Source: Mycolicibacterium fluoranthenivorans
GTDB lineage: Bacteria; Actinomycetota; Actinomycetes; Mycobacteriales; Mycobacteriaceae
Direction: 5' to 3'
Assembly: GCF_011758805.1 (NCBI RefSeq)
Contig: NZ_JAANOW010000001.1
Coordinates: 496,001-560,000 of the forward strand
Length of the DNA: 64,000 bases
Shown here in pieces: positions 10,995 to 19,724 of this stretch; within the stretch, counting starts at the first letter, position 1; every line of letters starts with the position of its first letter. Below the pieces are notes generated by a model. That model saw only the letters and a list, made by a program, of their open reading frames with translations. It ran no database searches and was not told where the DNA came from. Position numbers and translations under genes: made by a program.

Positions 10995-11034
10995 GACACC
11001 GCCCCCGGCCCAGGCCGGGGGCGGTGTCTTTTTG
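10995..11034 (+). terminator. Rho-independent terminator of pckG
   Basis: A GC-rich hairpin (10995-11010 pairs with 11013-11028: GACACCGCCCCCGGCC and its complement) is followed directly by five T residues at 11029-11033. It begins 17 bp after the pckG stop. It is one of the few classical intrinsic terminators in the window. Confidence 0.9.
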
Positions 11035-11190
11035 TTCACCATTTGCTAGGGGTGGCAGGAACGCTGAGTTCGAACACCCAAACAATCGGATACGTAGGCT
11101 CTGATCAGCAAATTCAGGGTATTTGACACGATTAATTTGTAGCAACGCTAAGTTGCTGTGCCGTTGCCGGGCGGGTAGGGTCATCCGCAG

Positions 11191-11308
11191 CGAAGGGGAG
11201 TAGTTCCTGACCGCCGGCTGGCCCGGCGCGATGCGGATGGTCGACACACTGGCGGCGGTAGCCGCCCGGCCCTCCACCGGATCCCATATCCGGCGAGCGA
11301 GACCTTCG
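11191..11308 (+). promoter_or_regulatory. yybP-ykoY-type manganese riboswitch
   Basis: The two signature loops are present: GGGGAGTAG just inside the 5' side of P1 (11195-11203) and GCGAGACC just inside the 3' side (11297-11304). P1 is 11191-11196 (CGAAGG) paired with 11303-11308 (CCTTCG). Internal hairpins are 11251-11256 with 11261-11266 (closed by GGTA) and 11277-11282 with 11288-11293. The conserved ACTGGC and CCGGCC elements also appear in order. The downstream gene encodes a CaCA cation exchanger, a gene class known to carry this riboswitch. In the known class Mn2+ binding turns expression on. A hairpin at 11310-11328 (CCGACA/TGTCGG) could be part of the expression platform. Confidence 0.85.
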
Positions 11309-11394
11309 GCCGACATGACATCTGTCGGTCCGAGGTTTCGTCGCCGTCGATGAAGTCCGGGCCGGACACCGCGCGCACAGCAAGGACTGCCCTC

Positions 11395-12693
11395 ATGACC
11401 AGAACCCACGGATGGACCCTCATCCGGTCGCTCGCCCTGGCCCTCGTCTTCATCATTCCCGCTCTGGTGGTACGCGTTGCCGGCCTGCATCCGAATCCCA
11501 TAGTGGCGCTGGTGATCTACGGATCCGCGGTGGTCGCTGCCAGTTTCCTGCTGGCCTGGGCCGCCGAAGCGGCACAGATCGATGTGTCGGGCGGACTGGC
11601 CATCGCCGTGCTGGCGCTGATCGCGGTGCTCCCGGAGTACGCGGTCGACCTGTACTACGCGTACACCGCCGGCAGCAATCCCGAGTACGTCCAGTACGCG
11701 GCGGCGAACATGACGGGCTCCAACCGGCTGTTGATGGGTATCGGGTGGCCCGTCGTCGTGCTCGTCGCCCTGTGGGTGGCCCGCCGCACCACAGGTCAGA
11801 AGACGTCGAAGATGGCACTGGACCCCGGTAACCGCGTGGAGCTCGGGTTCCTGCTCATCGCCGGTGTGATCGCCTTCGTCATCCCGTCGACCGGACGGAT
11901 CCACCTGGTGCTGGGGGTGGCGCTGCTGGCCTGGTTCGGTTTCTACCTCTACAAACTGACCCGCGGCGAGGTCGAGGAACCCGATCTGATCGGCACCGCC
12001 GCCGCCATCGGCGCGCTGCCCACCCGGACCCGCCGCCGCACCGTCGTCGCCCTGTTCGTGATCGCGGGTGCGGTCATCCTCGCGTGTGCCGAACCGTTCG
12101 CCGAGAGCCTCATCGGCGCCGGAACCGAACTGGGGATCGACAAGTTCCTCTTGGTGCAGTGGTTGGCGCCGCTGGCGTCGGAGGCACCCGAGTTCATCAT
12201 CGCGATCATCTTCGCCAGCCGGGGCAAGGGCACCGCCGCGATCGCCACGCTCATCTCGTCGAAGGTGAACCAGTGGACGCTGCTGATGGGCTCGCTGCCC
12301 ATCGCGTACGTGGCCGGCGGCGGCGGAAGCGCCCTCGTGTTGGACGGCCGCCAGATCGAAGAGGTGTTGCTCACCGCGACCCAGACCTTGATGGGCATCG
12401 CGCTGATCCTGTCGCTGCGCTTTCACCGGCACACCGCCTGGCTGCTGCTGGCCCTGTTCCTGGTGCAGTTCCCCATCACCTCGACCACGGGCCGTCTGGT
12501 GCTCTGCGGTGTCTACGGCGTACTCGCCATCGCCGGTCTCGTCGTCAACCGGCGCGAGCTGCTCCCGACGCTGCGGGCCCCGTTCGGTGCGTCGACGTCC
12601 GCGCACGTCGTCGACGGCTCGGCGATCTCGCCGATACGGACGGCCGGCGGCTCCGAATCAAGAGAGGAATCTCAGCTCGTCACGGACCGATAG
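11395..12693 (+). CDS. CaCA-family sodium/calcium (probably manganese) exchanger
   Basis: A 432-residue membrane protein of the Ca2+/cation antiporter superfamily. Both alpha-repeat signatures are visible: AVLPEYAVDLYY with NMTGSNRLLMGI in the first half, and LASEAPEFIIAIIFAS with LISSKVNQWTLLMGSLPIAY in the second. The ATG at 11395 has AAGGA 8 nt upstream; an in-frame ATG at 11350 would add 15 polar residues and lacks a good site. The upstream Mn-type riboswitch suggests that the exported ion is Mn2+, though the family also moves Ca2+. An SDR gene follows after 11 bp. Confidence 0.88.
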   Translation: MTRTHGWTLIRSLALALVFIIPALVVRVAGLHPNPIVALVIYGSAVVAASFLLAWAAEAAQIDVSGGLAIAVLALIAVLPEYAVDLYYAYTAGSNPEYVQYAAANMTGSNRLLMGIGWPVVVLVALWVARRTTGQKTSKMALDPGNRVELGFLLIAGVIAFVIPSTGRIHLVLGVALLAWFGFYLYKLTRGEVEEPDLIGTAAAIGALPTRTRRRTVVALFVIAGAVILACAEPFAESLIGAGTELGIDKFLLVQWLAPLASEAPEFIIAIIFASRGKGTAAIATLISSKVNQWTLLMGSLPIAYVAGGGGSALVLDGRQIEEVLLTATQTLMGIALILSLRFHRHTAWLLLALFLVQFPITSTTGRLVLCGVYGVLAIAGLVVNRRELLPTLRAPFGASTSAHVVDGSAISPIRTAGGSESREESQLVTDR

Positions 12694-12704
12694 GAGCCAC
12701 CCCG

Positions 12705-13655
12705 ATGGCCAGCTTCCCCGGGAAGTTGTTCGACGCCCTGCTCGACCGCACGATCGCTGCGGGTTACTCCCGAGTGGGCTACGCCGTGCGGGAGCGGTTC
12801 TGGCCGGCCCTGGATCCGGGCGCGTTGGACGGGGCGACGGTGCTGGTCACCGGCGCGAACTCCGGTATCGGCAAGGCCATTGCGGCCGGTGCCGCCGAAC
12901 TCGGCGCCACCGTGCTGATGACGGTGCGGGACCGCGCGCGCGGCGAGGCTGCCCGAGACGACATCCGCGCCGGGCTGCCCGGCGCGAAGCTGGTGGTGCA
13001 ACGCTGCGATGTGTCGGATCTGGCGGACGTGCGTGCGTTCGCCGCCGAGCTGACGGCGAGCCAGCCTCGGCTGGACGCGGTGATCCACAATGCCGGTGTC
13101 ATGCCATCGGAGCGCACCTACACGGCTGACGGGCACGAACTGTCCCTGTCCACCCATGTGCTCGGGCCCCTGCTGCTCACCGAGCTGCTGTTGCCCGCTC
13201 TGGTCGCCGCGCCCGATCCGCGCGTGGTGCTGATGTCCTCGGGCGGCATGTACACCCAACCGTTGCCCGTGGACGACATCGAATACCGCAAGGGTCGCTA
13301 CCGCGGCGCGACGGCATACGCGCGCAGCAAGCGGGTCCAGGTCGCCCTGACGCCGCTGCTCGCGAAGCGCTGGCCGGTGATGGTGGCGGCGATGCACCCG
13401 GGTTGGGCGGACACTCCCGGAGTCGCCGAGTCCCTGCCGGCGTTCCGCCGACTGACCGGCCCGGTGCTGCGCACCGCCGAGCAGGCCGCCGATACCGCGA
13501 TCTGGCTCACCGCGACAACTCCCACGCCACCGTCGGGTGAGTTCTGGCACGACCGCCGGATCCGTCCGATGCACTACCTGCCGACCACGCACTACAGCGA
13601 TGCCGACCTGAACTGGGTATGGCAGTACTGCACCATCGCGGTCGGACTGGTGTAG
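12705..13655 (+). CDS. SDR-family oxidoreductase (DHRS-12-like)
   Basis: A 316-residue short-chain dehydrogenase/reductase. It has the NAD(P)-binding motif LVTGANSGIGKAIA at about residues 45-58, NAG in HNAGVMPSE, the catalytic Ser region VLMSSGGMY, and YARSK as the Tyr-x-x-x-Lys pair. The N-terminal extension (LFDALLDRTIAAGYSRVGY) and overall length fit the DHRS-12-like subgroup. The ATG at 12705 has an AGGAG element at 12692-12696 and follows the exchanger by 11 bp, so the two probably form an operon. The substrate is unknown. The stop is 3 bp from the convergent SRPBCC stop. Confidence 0.85.
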   Translation: MASFPGKLFDALLDRTIAAGYSRVGYAVRERFWPALDPGALDGATVLVTGANSGIGKAIAAGAAELGATVLMTVRDRARGEAARDDIRAGLPGAKLVVQRCDVSDLADVRAFAAELTASQPRLDAVIHNAGVMPSERTYTADGHELSLSTHVLGPLLLTELLLPALVAAPDPRVVLMSSGGMYTQPLPVDDIEYRKGRYRGATAYARSKRVQVALTPLLAKRWPVMVAAMHPGWADTPGVAESLPAFRRLTGPVLRTAEQAADTAIWLTATTPTPPSGEFWHDRRIRPMHYLPTTHYSDADLNWVWQYCTIAVGLV

Positions 13656-13658
13656 CTC

Positions 13659-14090
13659 TCAGATTTTCGCGAGTTCGCGGCGCAGCCCTTGGGCTCCGTT
13701 GTCCATCAGGTTCCCGACGGCCAGCCGGAGCAGCGGCTCGGCCCAGCGAAGTAACCCCTGGAACGCGAATTCGATCTGGTAGGTCACCTGCGAACCGTCG
13801 GAGTCCGGGCGCACGGTGATGGTGTCATGCGCGATGAGCGAGGAGTTCTCGCCCCGCAGGCGGATGGATTTCCCCGGGGTCACCTCGGTCACCTCGTAGA
13901 CCAGTTCGCTGGTCCGGCCGGCGAATTTCGACGTGTTCTCGTATCGGGTGCCGACACCCCCGTCACCGGCGACCCGCACGGTCCGCACCGTACCCGGATC
14001 CCACTGCTCGGTGGTGGTGAAGTCCGCCAGGTAGGCGAACACCGCATCGGGTGCGGCCTGGGTGTACACCGTGCGCTGCATCTGGATCAT
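13659..14090 (-). CDS. SRPBCC-family protein (polyketide cyclase/START-like)
   Basis: A 143-residue protein starting at the ATG at 14090, which overlaps the stop of the upstream gene (ATGA). It has the usual SRPBCC layout: a first strand ending at the helix AAPDAVFAYLADF, then EQWDPGTVRTVRV, a beta sheet and a C-terminal helix with LRRELAKI. This fold binds hydrophobic ligands in a cavity; no ligand can be inferred here. Translational coupling to the NAD-binding DUF2867 protein suggests a shared job. Confidence 0.8.
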   Translation of the reverse strand: MIQMQRTVYTQAAPDAVFAYLADFTTTEQWDPGTVRTVRVAGDGGVGTRYENTSKFAGRTSELVYEVTEVTPGKSIRLRGENSSLIAHDTITVRPDSDGSQVTYQIEFAFQGLLRWAEPLLRLAVGNLMDNGAQGLRRELAKI

Positions 14091-15484
14091 CTGCGCTCCT
14101 TCGTATGGTCGGTCGCGGCGACGCCGCGCAGCAGGCCGGCGAGCCCGGCCCGGTGTATCGGCAGCAGGGCGTACCAGAAGATCTGTCCGGCAAGCCCTTT
14201 CGGGGTGTAGATGGCCCGCTGGTGAACGCGGGTGCGCTGTGCGTCGAGAGGTTCGAGCTCCCATTCGAGCCGGATACTGCCCGGCGCGCGGGTGTGCGCC
14301 AGCACGCGCAGATACTGCGGTTCGGTCTTCTTCTCGACCCGCCAGTGGCGGCGTCCCGGACCGAACGGGAACGGCCGCCGGCGATTCTCGGTGCGGCCCC
14401 CGTCGAGGGCGTGCCACACCAGGTCGACGGGTTCGCCGCAGTCGATACTGCGCACATCGGTGTACACCACCTCGCCGGCCCAGGACGGATCGGACGGCAA
14501 CGGGTCCGACGGCGCCCCGTTCGCCGAGGCGTTCGCCCATGTGGTTTCCACCTCGCCCCGGTCGGCCAGCCGGAGCGCGAGGGTGACGGCGTCCCGGTAA
14601 CCGGTCAGCCCGCCGGGCGGCGGTGCGATGATGGTGTCGATATCGTGTTCGGCCGCAACGGCATCCGTGCTCAGCGATTCGATGAGGGCGCGACCGATAC
14701 TGCGCGGGACCGGTGTCACCAGGCCGATCCACAACCCGGCGAGTTTCGGTGTGAGGACCGGGAGCACCAGGATCCGTCGCGGTGCCAGACCGGCCACCTC
14801 GGCGTAGATCTGCATCATCTCGCCGTAGCGCAGCACATCGGGACCACCGATATCGTAGGTGCGGCTTTTCGGCAGCTCGGCCGTCGCCGCCGCGATCAGG
14901 TAGTACAGCACATCGCGCACGGCGATCGGCTGGATGTGGTTGTTCACCCAGCGTGGTGTGGTCATCACCGGCAACCGGTCGGAGAGGTGCCTGATCATCT
15001 CGAAAGACGCTGAGCCGGAACCGATCACCACACCCGCCTGCAGCACCACCGTCGGAATGCCGGAGTCCATCAGGATCTGCCCCACCTGGGCACGTGAGCG
15101 CAGGTGCGTCGACAACTGGTCGGAGTCCGCGTGCAGGCCGCCGAGATACACGATGCGGCCCACGCCCGCGCGGGTGGCCGCTTCGGCGAGATTGCGCGCG
15201 CTGCGGCTCTCCGCCTCGATGAACTCCCCGGCGCTGTTCATCGAGTGCACGAGGTAGTAGATGACATCGACGTCCCGACAGGCGGCGTCGAGGGTGCCCC
15301 GGTCCATCAGGTCGCCCTGGCAGACCTCGACATCCGCCGCCCACGGTACGGTGGCGACCTTGGCCGGGTCGCGGACCAGCACCCGCACCCGATGCCCGGC
15401 GCCCAGCAGTCGCGGCGCGAGCCGCCCGCCGATATAGCCCGTCGCTCCGGTGACCAGCACCCGAAGTGAACCGTCGTCCGTCAC
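14087..15484 (-). CDS. NAD(P)-binding epimerase-like protein with C-terminal DUF2867 domain
   Basis: A 465-residue two-domain protein. The N-terminal half is an atypical SDR/NmrA-like Rossmann domain (VLVTGATGYIGGRLAPRLL at residues 9-27), with IVYLGGLHAD and QAGVVIGSGSASFEMIRHL typical of this subgroup. The C-terminal half from about residue 320 is a DUF2867 domain (HWRVEKKTEPQYLRVLAHTR, LEWELEPLD, KGLAGQIFWYALLP). Such proteins are common in actinobacteria, with no proven reaction. The start at 15484 lies in a 192-bp gap divergent from fadD4. Confidence 0.82.
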   Translation of the reverse strand: MTDDGSLRVLVTGATGYIGGRLAPRLLGAGHRVRVLVRDPAKVATVPWAADVEVCQGDLMDRGTLDAACRDVDVIYYLVHSMNSAGEFIEAESRSARNLAEAATRAGVGRIVYLGGLHADSDQLSTHLRSRAQVGQILMDSGIPTVVLQAGVVIGSGSASFEMIRHLSDRLPVMTTPRWVNNHIQPIAVRDVLYYLIAAATAELPKSRTYDIGGPDVLRYGEMMQIYAEVAGLAPRRILVLPVLTPKLAGLWIGLVTPVPRSIGRALIESLSTDAVAAEHDIDTIIAPPPGGLTGYRDAVTLALRLADRGEVETTWANASANGAPSDPLPSDPSWAGEVVYTDVRSIDCGEPVDLVWHALDGGRTENRRRPFPFGPGRRHWRVEKKTEPQYLRVLAHTRAPGSIRLEWELEPLDAQRTRVHQRAIYTPKGLAGQIFWYALLPIHRAGLAGLLRGVAATDHTKERR

Positions 15485-15639
15485 AAGGCCTCCTGCCGGC
15501 CACGGACTACGTCGCAGACGTGGCTGCGCGTGGATTCCACCGAACCTCCCAGACCAAACCCTTGTTCTCCGACATTCGGAGCCGGCGGCCGCCCGGATGG
15601 GCCGGCGAAGCTCGTCGTGGCACGTGTGGCGGCCACCAC

Positions 15640-15676
15640 TTGACGGGTGTCAAGAGGCGCGTCGTAGAGTCAGCCC
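15640..15676 (+). promoter_or_regulatory. fadD4 promoter, predicted leaderless
   Basis: TTGACG (15640-15645) and TAGAGT (15665-15670) are -35 and -10 candidates separated by 19 bp. The -10 ends 6 nt before the ATG at 15677, so the transcript would start at the initiation codon. The -35 lies inside a small inverted repeat, TTGACGGGTGTCAA (15640-15653), which could be a repressor site. Confidence 0.55.
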
Positions 15677-17197
15677 ATGCAGATCCGTGAAACCGCGCTC
15701 GCGACCCCTGACAAGCCCGCGGTCATCCTGTATCCGGCCGGCACCGTCGTCACCTTCGGTGAGATGGAGGCCAGGGCGAACCAGCTCGCCCACTACTTCC
15801 GCAGCCGCGGGCTCCGCGAGGGTGACGCCGTGGCGATCCTCATGGAGAACACCGAGCACATGCACACGATCATGTGGGCGGCGCGGCGGTCGGGGCTGTA
15901 CTACGTCCCCATCAACACTCATCTGACCGCGGCCGAGGCGGCCTACATCATCGACAACAGCGAGGCCAAGGCCATCGTCGGGTCCGCTGCGCTGCGCGAC
16001 GTGTGCGCCGATCTGGCCGCGCACCTGCCCAGCGGCCTGCCCGCCGTGCTGCTCACCACGGCCGATGACCTGGACGGCTGGGCGCAGTACCCGGCGGCCG
16101 TCGCCGATCAGCCCGAGACGCCGATCGACGACGAGAGGGACGGTGACCTGCTGCAGTACTCGTCGGGCACCACCGGCCGACCGAAGGGCATCAAGCGCGC
16201 GCTGTCGCATCTGCCGCCTTCGGAGACGCCCGGAATGATGGCGGCGCTGGTGTCCATCTGGATGAATCCCGACGCGGTGTACCTGAGCCCGGCGCCCCTG
16301 TACCACACCGCGCCGTCGGTGTGGTCGATGCAGGCGCAGGCCGGTGGCATCACGACGGTGGTGCTGGAGAAGTTCGACGCCGAGGGCGCGCTGGATGCCA
16401 TCCAGAAGCACGGCGTGACGCACGGACAGTTCGTCCCGGTGATGTTCACCCGCTTCCTGAAACTGCCGGAACAGGTCCGCCGCTCCTATGACGTCTCGAG
16501 CCTGCAGCGGGTGATGCACGCGGCGGCACCGTGCCCGGTGGAGATCAAGAAGCAGATGATCGACTGGTGGGGTCCCATCGTCGACGAGTACTACGCCTCC
16601 TCCGAGGCGATCGGTGCCACGCTGATCAGCGCCGAGGAGTGGCTGACCCACCCCGGCTCGGTCGGTAAGGCGATGACCGGGATCGTGCACATCCTCGATG
16701 AATCCGGCAACGAGTTGTCGGCCGGTGAGGCGGGCGAGATCTTCTTCGAGGGCGGGCAGGACTTCGAGTACCTCAACGATGCCGAGAAGACCAAGTCCGC
16801 GCGTGATTCGCGAGGGTGGAAGACGGTCGGCGATATCGGCTACCTCGACGAGGACGGTTACCTCTACCTCACCGACCGGCGGCATCACATGATCATCTCC
16901 GGCGGGGTGAACATCTACCCGCAGGAAGCCGAGAACGTGCTTGTCACGCATCCGAAAGTGATGGACGCCGCGGTGTTCGGCATCCCCGACGCCGAGATGG
17001 GCCAGAGCGTGAAGGGCGTGGTGCAGACCGTCGATCCCGATGACGCCACCGAGGAGTTCGCGCATGAGCTTCTTGCCTGGCTGCGGGAGAACCTGGCGCA
17101 CTACAAGTGCCCGCGGTCGATCTCGTTCGAGGCGCAACTGCCGCGCACCGACACCGGCAAGCTCTACAAGCAGGAGCTGATAAACAAGTACTCGTGA
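15677..17197 (+). CDS. fadD4: Acyl-CoA synthetase FadD4
   Basis: A 506-residue AMP-forming acyl-CoA synthetase activating an acid to its CoA thioester through an acyl-adenylate. The AMP-binding P-loop YSSGTTGRPKG is at about residues 157-167. Other motifs are DEYYASSEAIGAT (A5-like), YLYLTDRRHHMIISGGVNIYPQEAE (A8 hinge) and the C-terminal catalytic lysine in RTDTGKLYK. The sequence strongly resembles M. tuberculosis FadD4 (Rv0214), including its shortened N-terminus starting MQIR. The stop overlaps the GTG of an enoyl-CoA hydratase. The acid substrate is unknown. Confidence 0.88.
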   Translation: MQIRETALATPDKPAVILYPAGTVVTFGEMEARANQLAHYFRSRGLREGDAVAILMENTEHMHTIMWAARRSGLYYVPINTHLTAAEAAYIIDNSEAKAIVGSAALRDVCADLAAHLPSGLPAVLLTTADDLDGWAQYPAAVADQPETPIDDERDGDLLQYSSGTTGRPKGIKRALSHLPPSETPGMMAALVSIWMNPDAVYLSPAPLYHTAPSVWSMQAQAGGITTVVLEKFDAEGALDAIQKHGVTHGQFVPVMFTRFLKLPEQVRRSYDVSSLQRVMHAAAPCPVEIKKQMIDWWGPIVDEYYASSEAIGATLISAEEWLTHPGSVGKAMTGIVHILDESGNELSAGEAGEIFFEGGQDFEYLNDAEKTKSARDSRGWKTVGDIGYLDEDGYLYLTDRRHHMIISGGVNIYPQEAENVLVTHPKVMDAAVFGIPDAEMGQSVKGVVQTVDPDDATEEFAHELLAWLRENLAHYKCPRSISFEAQLPRTDTGKLYKQELINKYS

Positions 17198-18087
17198 GCG
17201 AACTGGCGCTGCCGGCAGGCATTCTCGTCGGTACCGGCGCGCCCGCTGATCATCTGACCTTCACGCTCACCGAGAGTTCTTCCGAGGACCCGCGGCTGAT
17301 CACCGTCGACTCGGTCGAACAGGCGGTCACCGAGCTGACCGAACGATGCGCGCGCTGGCCGCAGGCCGCCGCGGTATGCGATGACGTGCTGCGTGCCCTG
17401 GACCCGGCGGCCCCGGCATTCGGGGGAGTGATCACCGAATCGCTGGCGTATTCGACGCTGCAGGCAGGCCCGGAATTCGGCCGCTGGTTGGCCGGCCGCG
17501 GACCCGTGCAGATGCCGGTCCTGCCCGATCCCGTGCAGGCCGAACGCGCCGGGGACACCCTGTTCGTGCGTTTCAACCGTCCGCAACGGCATAACGCGTT
17601 CACCACCGATGCGCGTGCCGCGCTGCTGGAAGCGCTCGAGGTGGCCCGGCTCGACGACGGCATCACCGAGGTGGTGCTGACGGGCAACGGCCGCTCGTTC
17701 TGCAGTGGCGGTGACCTGGCCGAGTTCGGCACCTTCGACGATCCGGCCAGTGCACATCTGGCGCGCACCAGGTACAGCCCGGCGTTGGTGCTGGATGAAC
17801 TCGCCGGCCGGCTGGGGCCGCGCTGCCGTGCCGTGGTGCACGGTCAGGTGCTCGGCAGCGGCCTGGAGATGGCCGCGTACTGCGGTCACGTGCGGTGCCA
17901 CCCGGATGCGGTACTCGGGCTGCCCGAACTCGCCCTCGGGCTCATCCCCGGCGCCGGTGGCACGGTGAGCATCACCCGGCGGATCGGCCGCTGGCGCACC
18001 GCCTATCTGGTGTTGTCGGGCCGCACCATCGACGCGCGCACCGCGCGGGCGTGGGGTCTGGTCGACGAGATCGGTCCGACGGCCTGA
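17194..18087 (+). CDS. Enoyl-CoA hydratase/isomerase family protein with N-terminal extension
   Basis: A 297-residue crotonase-fold protein, translationally coupled to fadD4 by a GTGA overlap. The crotonase core begins around residue 115 (FVRFNRPQRHNAF). The oxyanion-hole signatures are GRSFCSGGDLAEFG and HGQVLGSGLEMAAYC, followed by LPELALGLIPGAGGTVSI containing the usual second catalytic Glu region. The first 110 residues are not crotonase-like and may be a dimerisation or regulatory add-on. It probably acts on the CoA ester made by the FadD4 partner. Hydratase, isomerase or hydrolase activity cannot be told apart by eye. Confidence 0.85.
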   Translation: MSELALPAGILVGTGAPADHLTFTLTESSSEDPRLITVDSVEQAVTELTERCARWPQAAAVCDDVLRALDPAAPAFGGVITESLAYSTLQAGPEFGRWLAGRGPVQMPVLPDPVQAERAGDTLFVRFNRPQRHNAFTTDARAALLEALEVARLDDGITEVVLTGNGRSFCSGGDLAEFGTFDDPASAHLARTRYSPALVLDELAGRLGPRCRAVVHGQVLGSGLEMAAYCGHVRCHPDAVLGLPELALGLIPGAGGTVSITRRIGRWRTAYLVLSGRTIDARTARAWGLVDEIGPTA

Positions 18088-18090
18088 CTA

Positions 18091-18120
18091 CCTATATGTG
18101 CGCAACTGCGCACATATAGG
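18091..18120. promoter_or_regulatory. Perfect 14-2-14 inverted repeat, probable ArsR/SmtB metal-sensor operator
   Basis: The arm CCTATATGTGCGCA (18091-18104) is repeated exactly as its complement at 18107-18120, with a 2-nt centre. The inner 12-2-12 core starting TATATG matches the classical SmtB/ArsR operator architecture. It begins 3 bp after the hydratase stop and ends 2 bp before the predicted -10 (CATACT, 18122-18127) of the MFS gene. A bound repressor would therefore block this promoter. The ArsR gene at the end of this two-gene unit is the obvious binder. Confidence 0.85.
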
Positions 18121-18133
18121 TCATACTTGTCGC

Positions 18134-19393
18134 ATGGTCCTGCGACATCGCGTCTTCCGGCGGCTCTACCTCGCCCAGGTGACCGCACTGGCCGGCACCG
18201 GACTGCTGACCGTCGCGCTCGGGTTGCTCGCCTTCGAGCTGGCCGGCGGCGCTGCCGGCACGGTGCTGGGCACCGCGTTGGCCATCAAGATGTTCGCGTA
18301 TGTTTTTGCGGCGCCGGTGATGTCGGTGATGACGGCGCGGCTGCCCCGCAAGGCGGTGCTCGTCGGGGCGGATATCGTGCGCGCGCTGGTCGCCTTGTCG
18401 CTGCCCTGGGTGCACCAGGTCTGGCAGATCTACCTGCTGGTGTTCGTATTGCAGGTGGCGTCTGCCACCTTCACGCCGGCCTTCCAGTCGGTCATCGCCG
18501 ATGTGCTCACCGACGAGGGCGACTACACCAGAGGTCTGGCCTTGACCCGGCTGGCCTATGACCTGGAATCGCTGCTCAGCCCACTGCTGGCCGCGGCACT
18601 GCTCACGGTGATCGCCTATGACGGCCTGTTCGTCGGAACCGGCGCCGGATTCCTGGTGTCGATGGCCCTGGTGCTGACCACCGCGATACCGTCGCCGGCG
18701 GCCGTGGCGGCGCCCGCGCCGCTGTACGTACGCGTGCTGGCAGGGATGCGGATCATGATGCGCAGCAACGAATTACGCAGTCTTCTCGCGATGAACGTGG
18801 TGGTCGCGTCGGCCACCGCGCTGGTGGTGGTCAACACCGTGGTCTACGTCCGGGACCTGCTCGGGGGTGACAACACCCAGGTGGCGTTGTTGTTGGCCTG
18901 CTACGGCGCCGGGTCGATGGCGCTGGCGCTGCTGCTCCCACGATTGCTGGGCGCGTACCCGGACCGGGTGTTGATGCTCACCGGAGCCGGCCTCGCGGCG
19001 GCCGGCCTCGGTGTGACCGCCGCTGTGCTCGTGGCCGGCCTTGTCGATTGGCCGGTCCTGGCCCTGCTGTGGGTGCTACTCGGTGCGGCGACGTCGATGA
19101 TCAACACACCGGCGGGCCGGCTGCTGCGACGCAACGCCGGTGCGGACCGCGCCGCGGTCTTCACCGCGCAGTTCTCGCTGTCACATGCGGGATTCCTGAT
19201 CACCTATCCGGTGGCCGGATGGGTGGGCGCGACCGTCGATCAGGGTGCCGCCGCCTCGATTCTCGCTATCCTCGCTACATTCGCGGCGTTGGCCGCGGTG
19301 CGAATCGCACGGAAGGACACGGTCGATGGGCAGGCAGCCGGTCTCGGGGGAACGGGGACCGAAGCCAGGTCAGTCGCCCAGTCTCGTTCATGA
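18134..19393 (+). CDS. MFS transporter, probable metal-responsive efflux pump
   Basis: A 419-residue major facilitator protein with about 12 hydrophobic segments. The start is placed at the ATG at 18134 because the -10 CATACT ends 6 nt before it (leaderless) and the operator lies just upstream. An earlier in-frame start would place the N-terminus inside the palindrome. The short loop MTARLPRKAVLVGADIVRAL replaces the usual MFS motif A. The downstream ArsR gene overlaps its end by 68 nt. Because that ArsR carries a CzrA/NmtR-like metal site, export of Zn, Ni or Co is the best guess; drug export is possible. Confidence 0.8.
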   Translation: MVLRHRVFRRLYLAQVTALAGTGLLTVALGLLAFELAGGAAGTVLGTALAIKMFAYVFAAPVMSVMTARLPRKAVLVGADIVRALVALSLPWVHQVWQIYLLVFVLQVASATFTPAFQSVIADVLTDEGDYTRGLALTRLAYDLESLLSPLLAAALLTVIAYDGLFVGTGAGFLVSMALVLTTAIPSPAAVAAPAPLYVRVLAGMRIMMRSNELRSLLAMNVVVASATALVVVNTVVYVRDLLGGDNTQVALLLACYGAGSMALALLLPRLLGAYPDRVLMLTGAGLAAAGLGVTAAVLVAGLVDWPVLALLWVLLGAATSMINTPAGRLLRRNAGADRAAVFTAQFSLSHAGFLITYPVAGWVGATVDQGAAASILAILATFAALAAVRIARKDTVDGQAAGLGGTGTEARSVAQSRS

Positions 19394-19709
19394 GGCCGCA
19401 CCCGATCGGGAACGGCTCGATATCGCCAGTGAGACCTTCGGCATGCTGGCCGATCGCACCCGACTGCACCTGTTGTGGTTGTTGGCCCAGGGCGAGGCCG
19501 ATGTGACGGCACTGGCGGACGCGACCGGAGCGTCCCGCACATCGATCAGCCAGCATCTCGCCAAACTGCGCTTCGCCCGGCTCGTGGACACCCGCAAAGA
19601 CGGGCGCCGGGTCTTCTACCGGCTGCGTGACGGGCATCTGAGCCGCCTCGTGCAGGAGGGTCTCAACCACGCCGACCACCGGGTGACCGGGGAGCCCACC
19701 CACCCCTGA
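19326..19709 (+). CDS. ArsR/SmtB-family metal-sensing repressor
   Basis: A 127-residue winged-helix regulator. The recognition region is ALADATGASRTSISQHLAKLR followed by the wing DTRKDGRRVFYRL. Helix 5 carries D102, H104, H115 and H118 (DGH...NHADH). This is exactly the DxHx10HxxH alpha-5 metal site of CzrA- and NmtR-type sensors of Zn, Co or Ni, with an extra His at 126 near the C-terminus. It overlaps the MFS gene by 68 nt and probably controls that gene and itself through the palindrome at 18091-18120, being released by metal. The start at the ATG at 19326 is the best fit to family length. Confidence 0.85.
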   Translation: MGRQPVSGERGPKPGQSPSLVHEAAPDRERLDIASETFGMLADRTRLHLLWLLAQGEADVTALADATGASRTSISQHLAKLRFARLVDTRKDGRRVFYRLRDGHLSRLVQEGLNHADHRVTGEPTHP

Positions 19710-19724
19710 CCTAGAGTGCGGGCC

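Noticed and set aside
11350..11394. Earlier start (ATG 11350) for the CaCA exchanger
   Set aside because: It lies in the riboswitch expression platform, lacks a spaced ribosome-binding site, and adds 15 polar residues not expected before the first helix.
10576..12606. Long minus-strand frame opposite pckG and the exchanger
   Set aside because: Low-complexity His/Gln/Arg-rich translation, and it would run through the terminator and riboswitch region; both plus-strand genes are certain.
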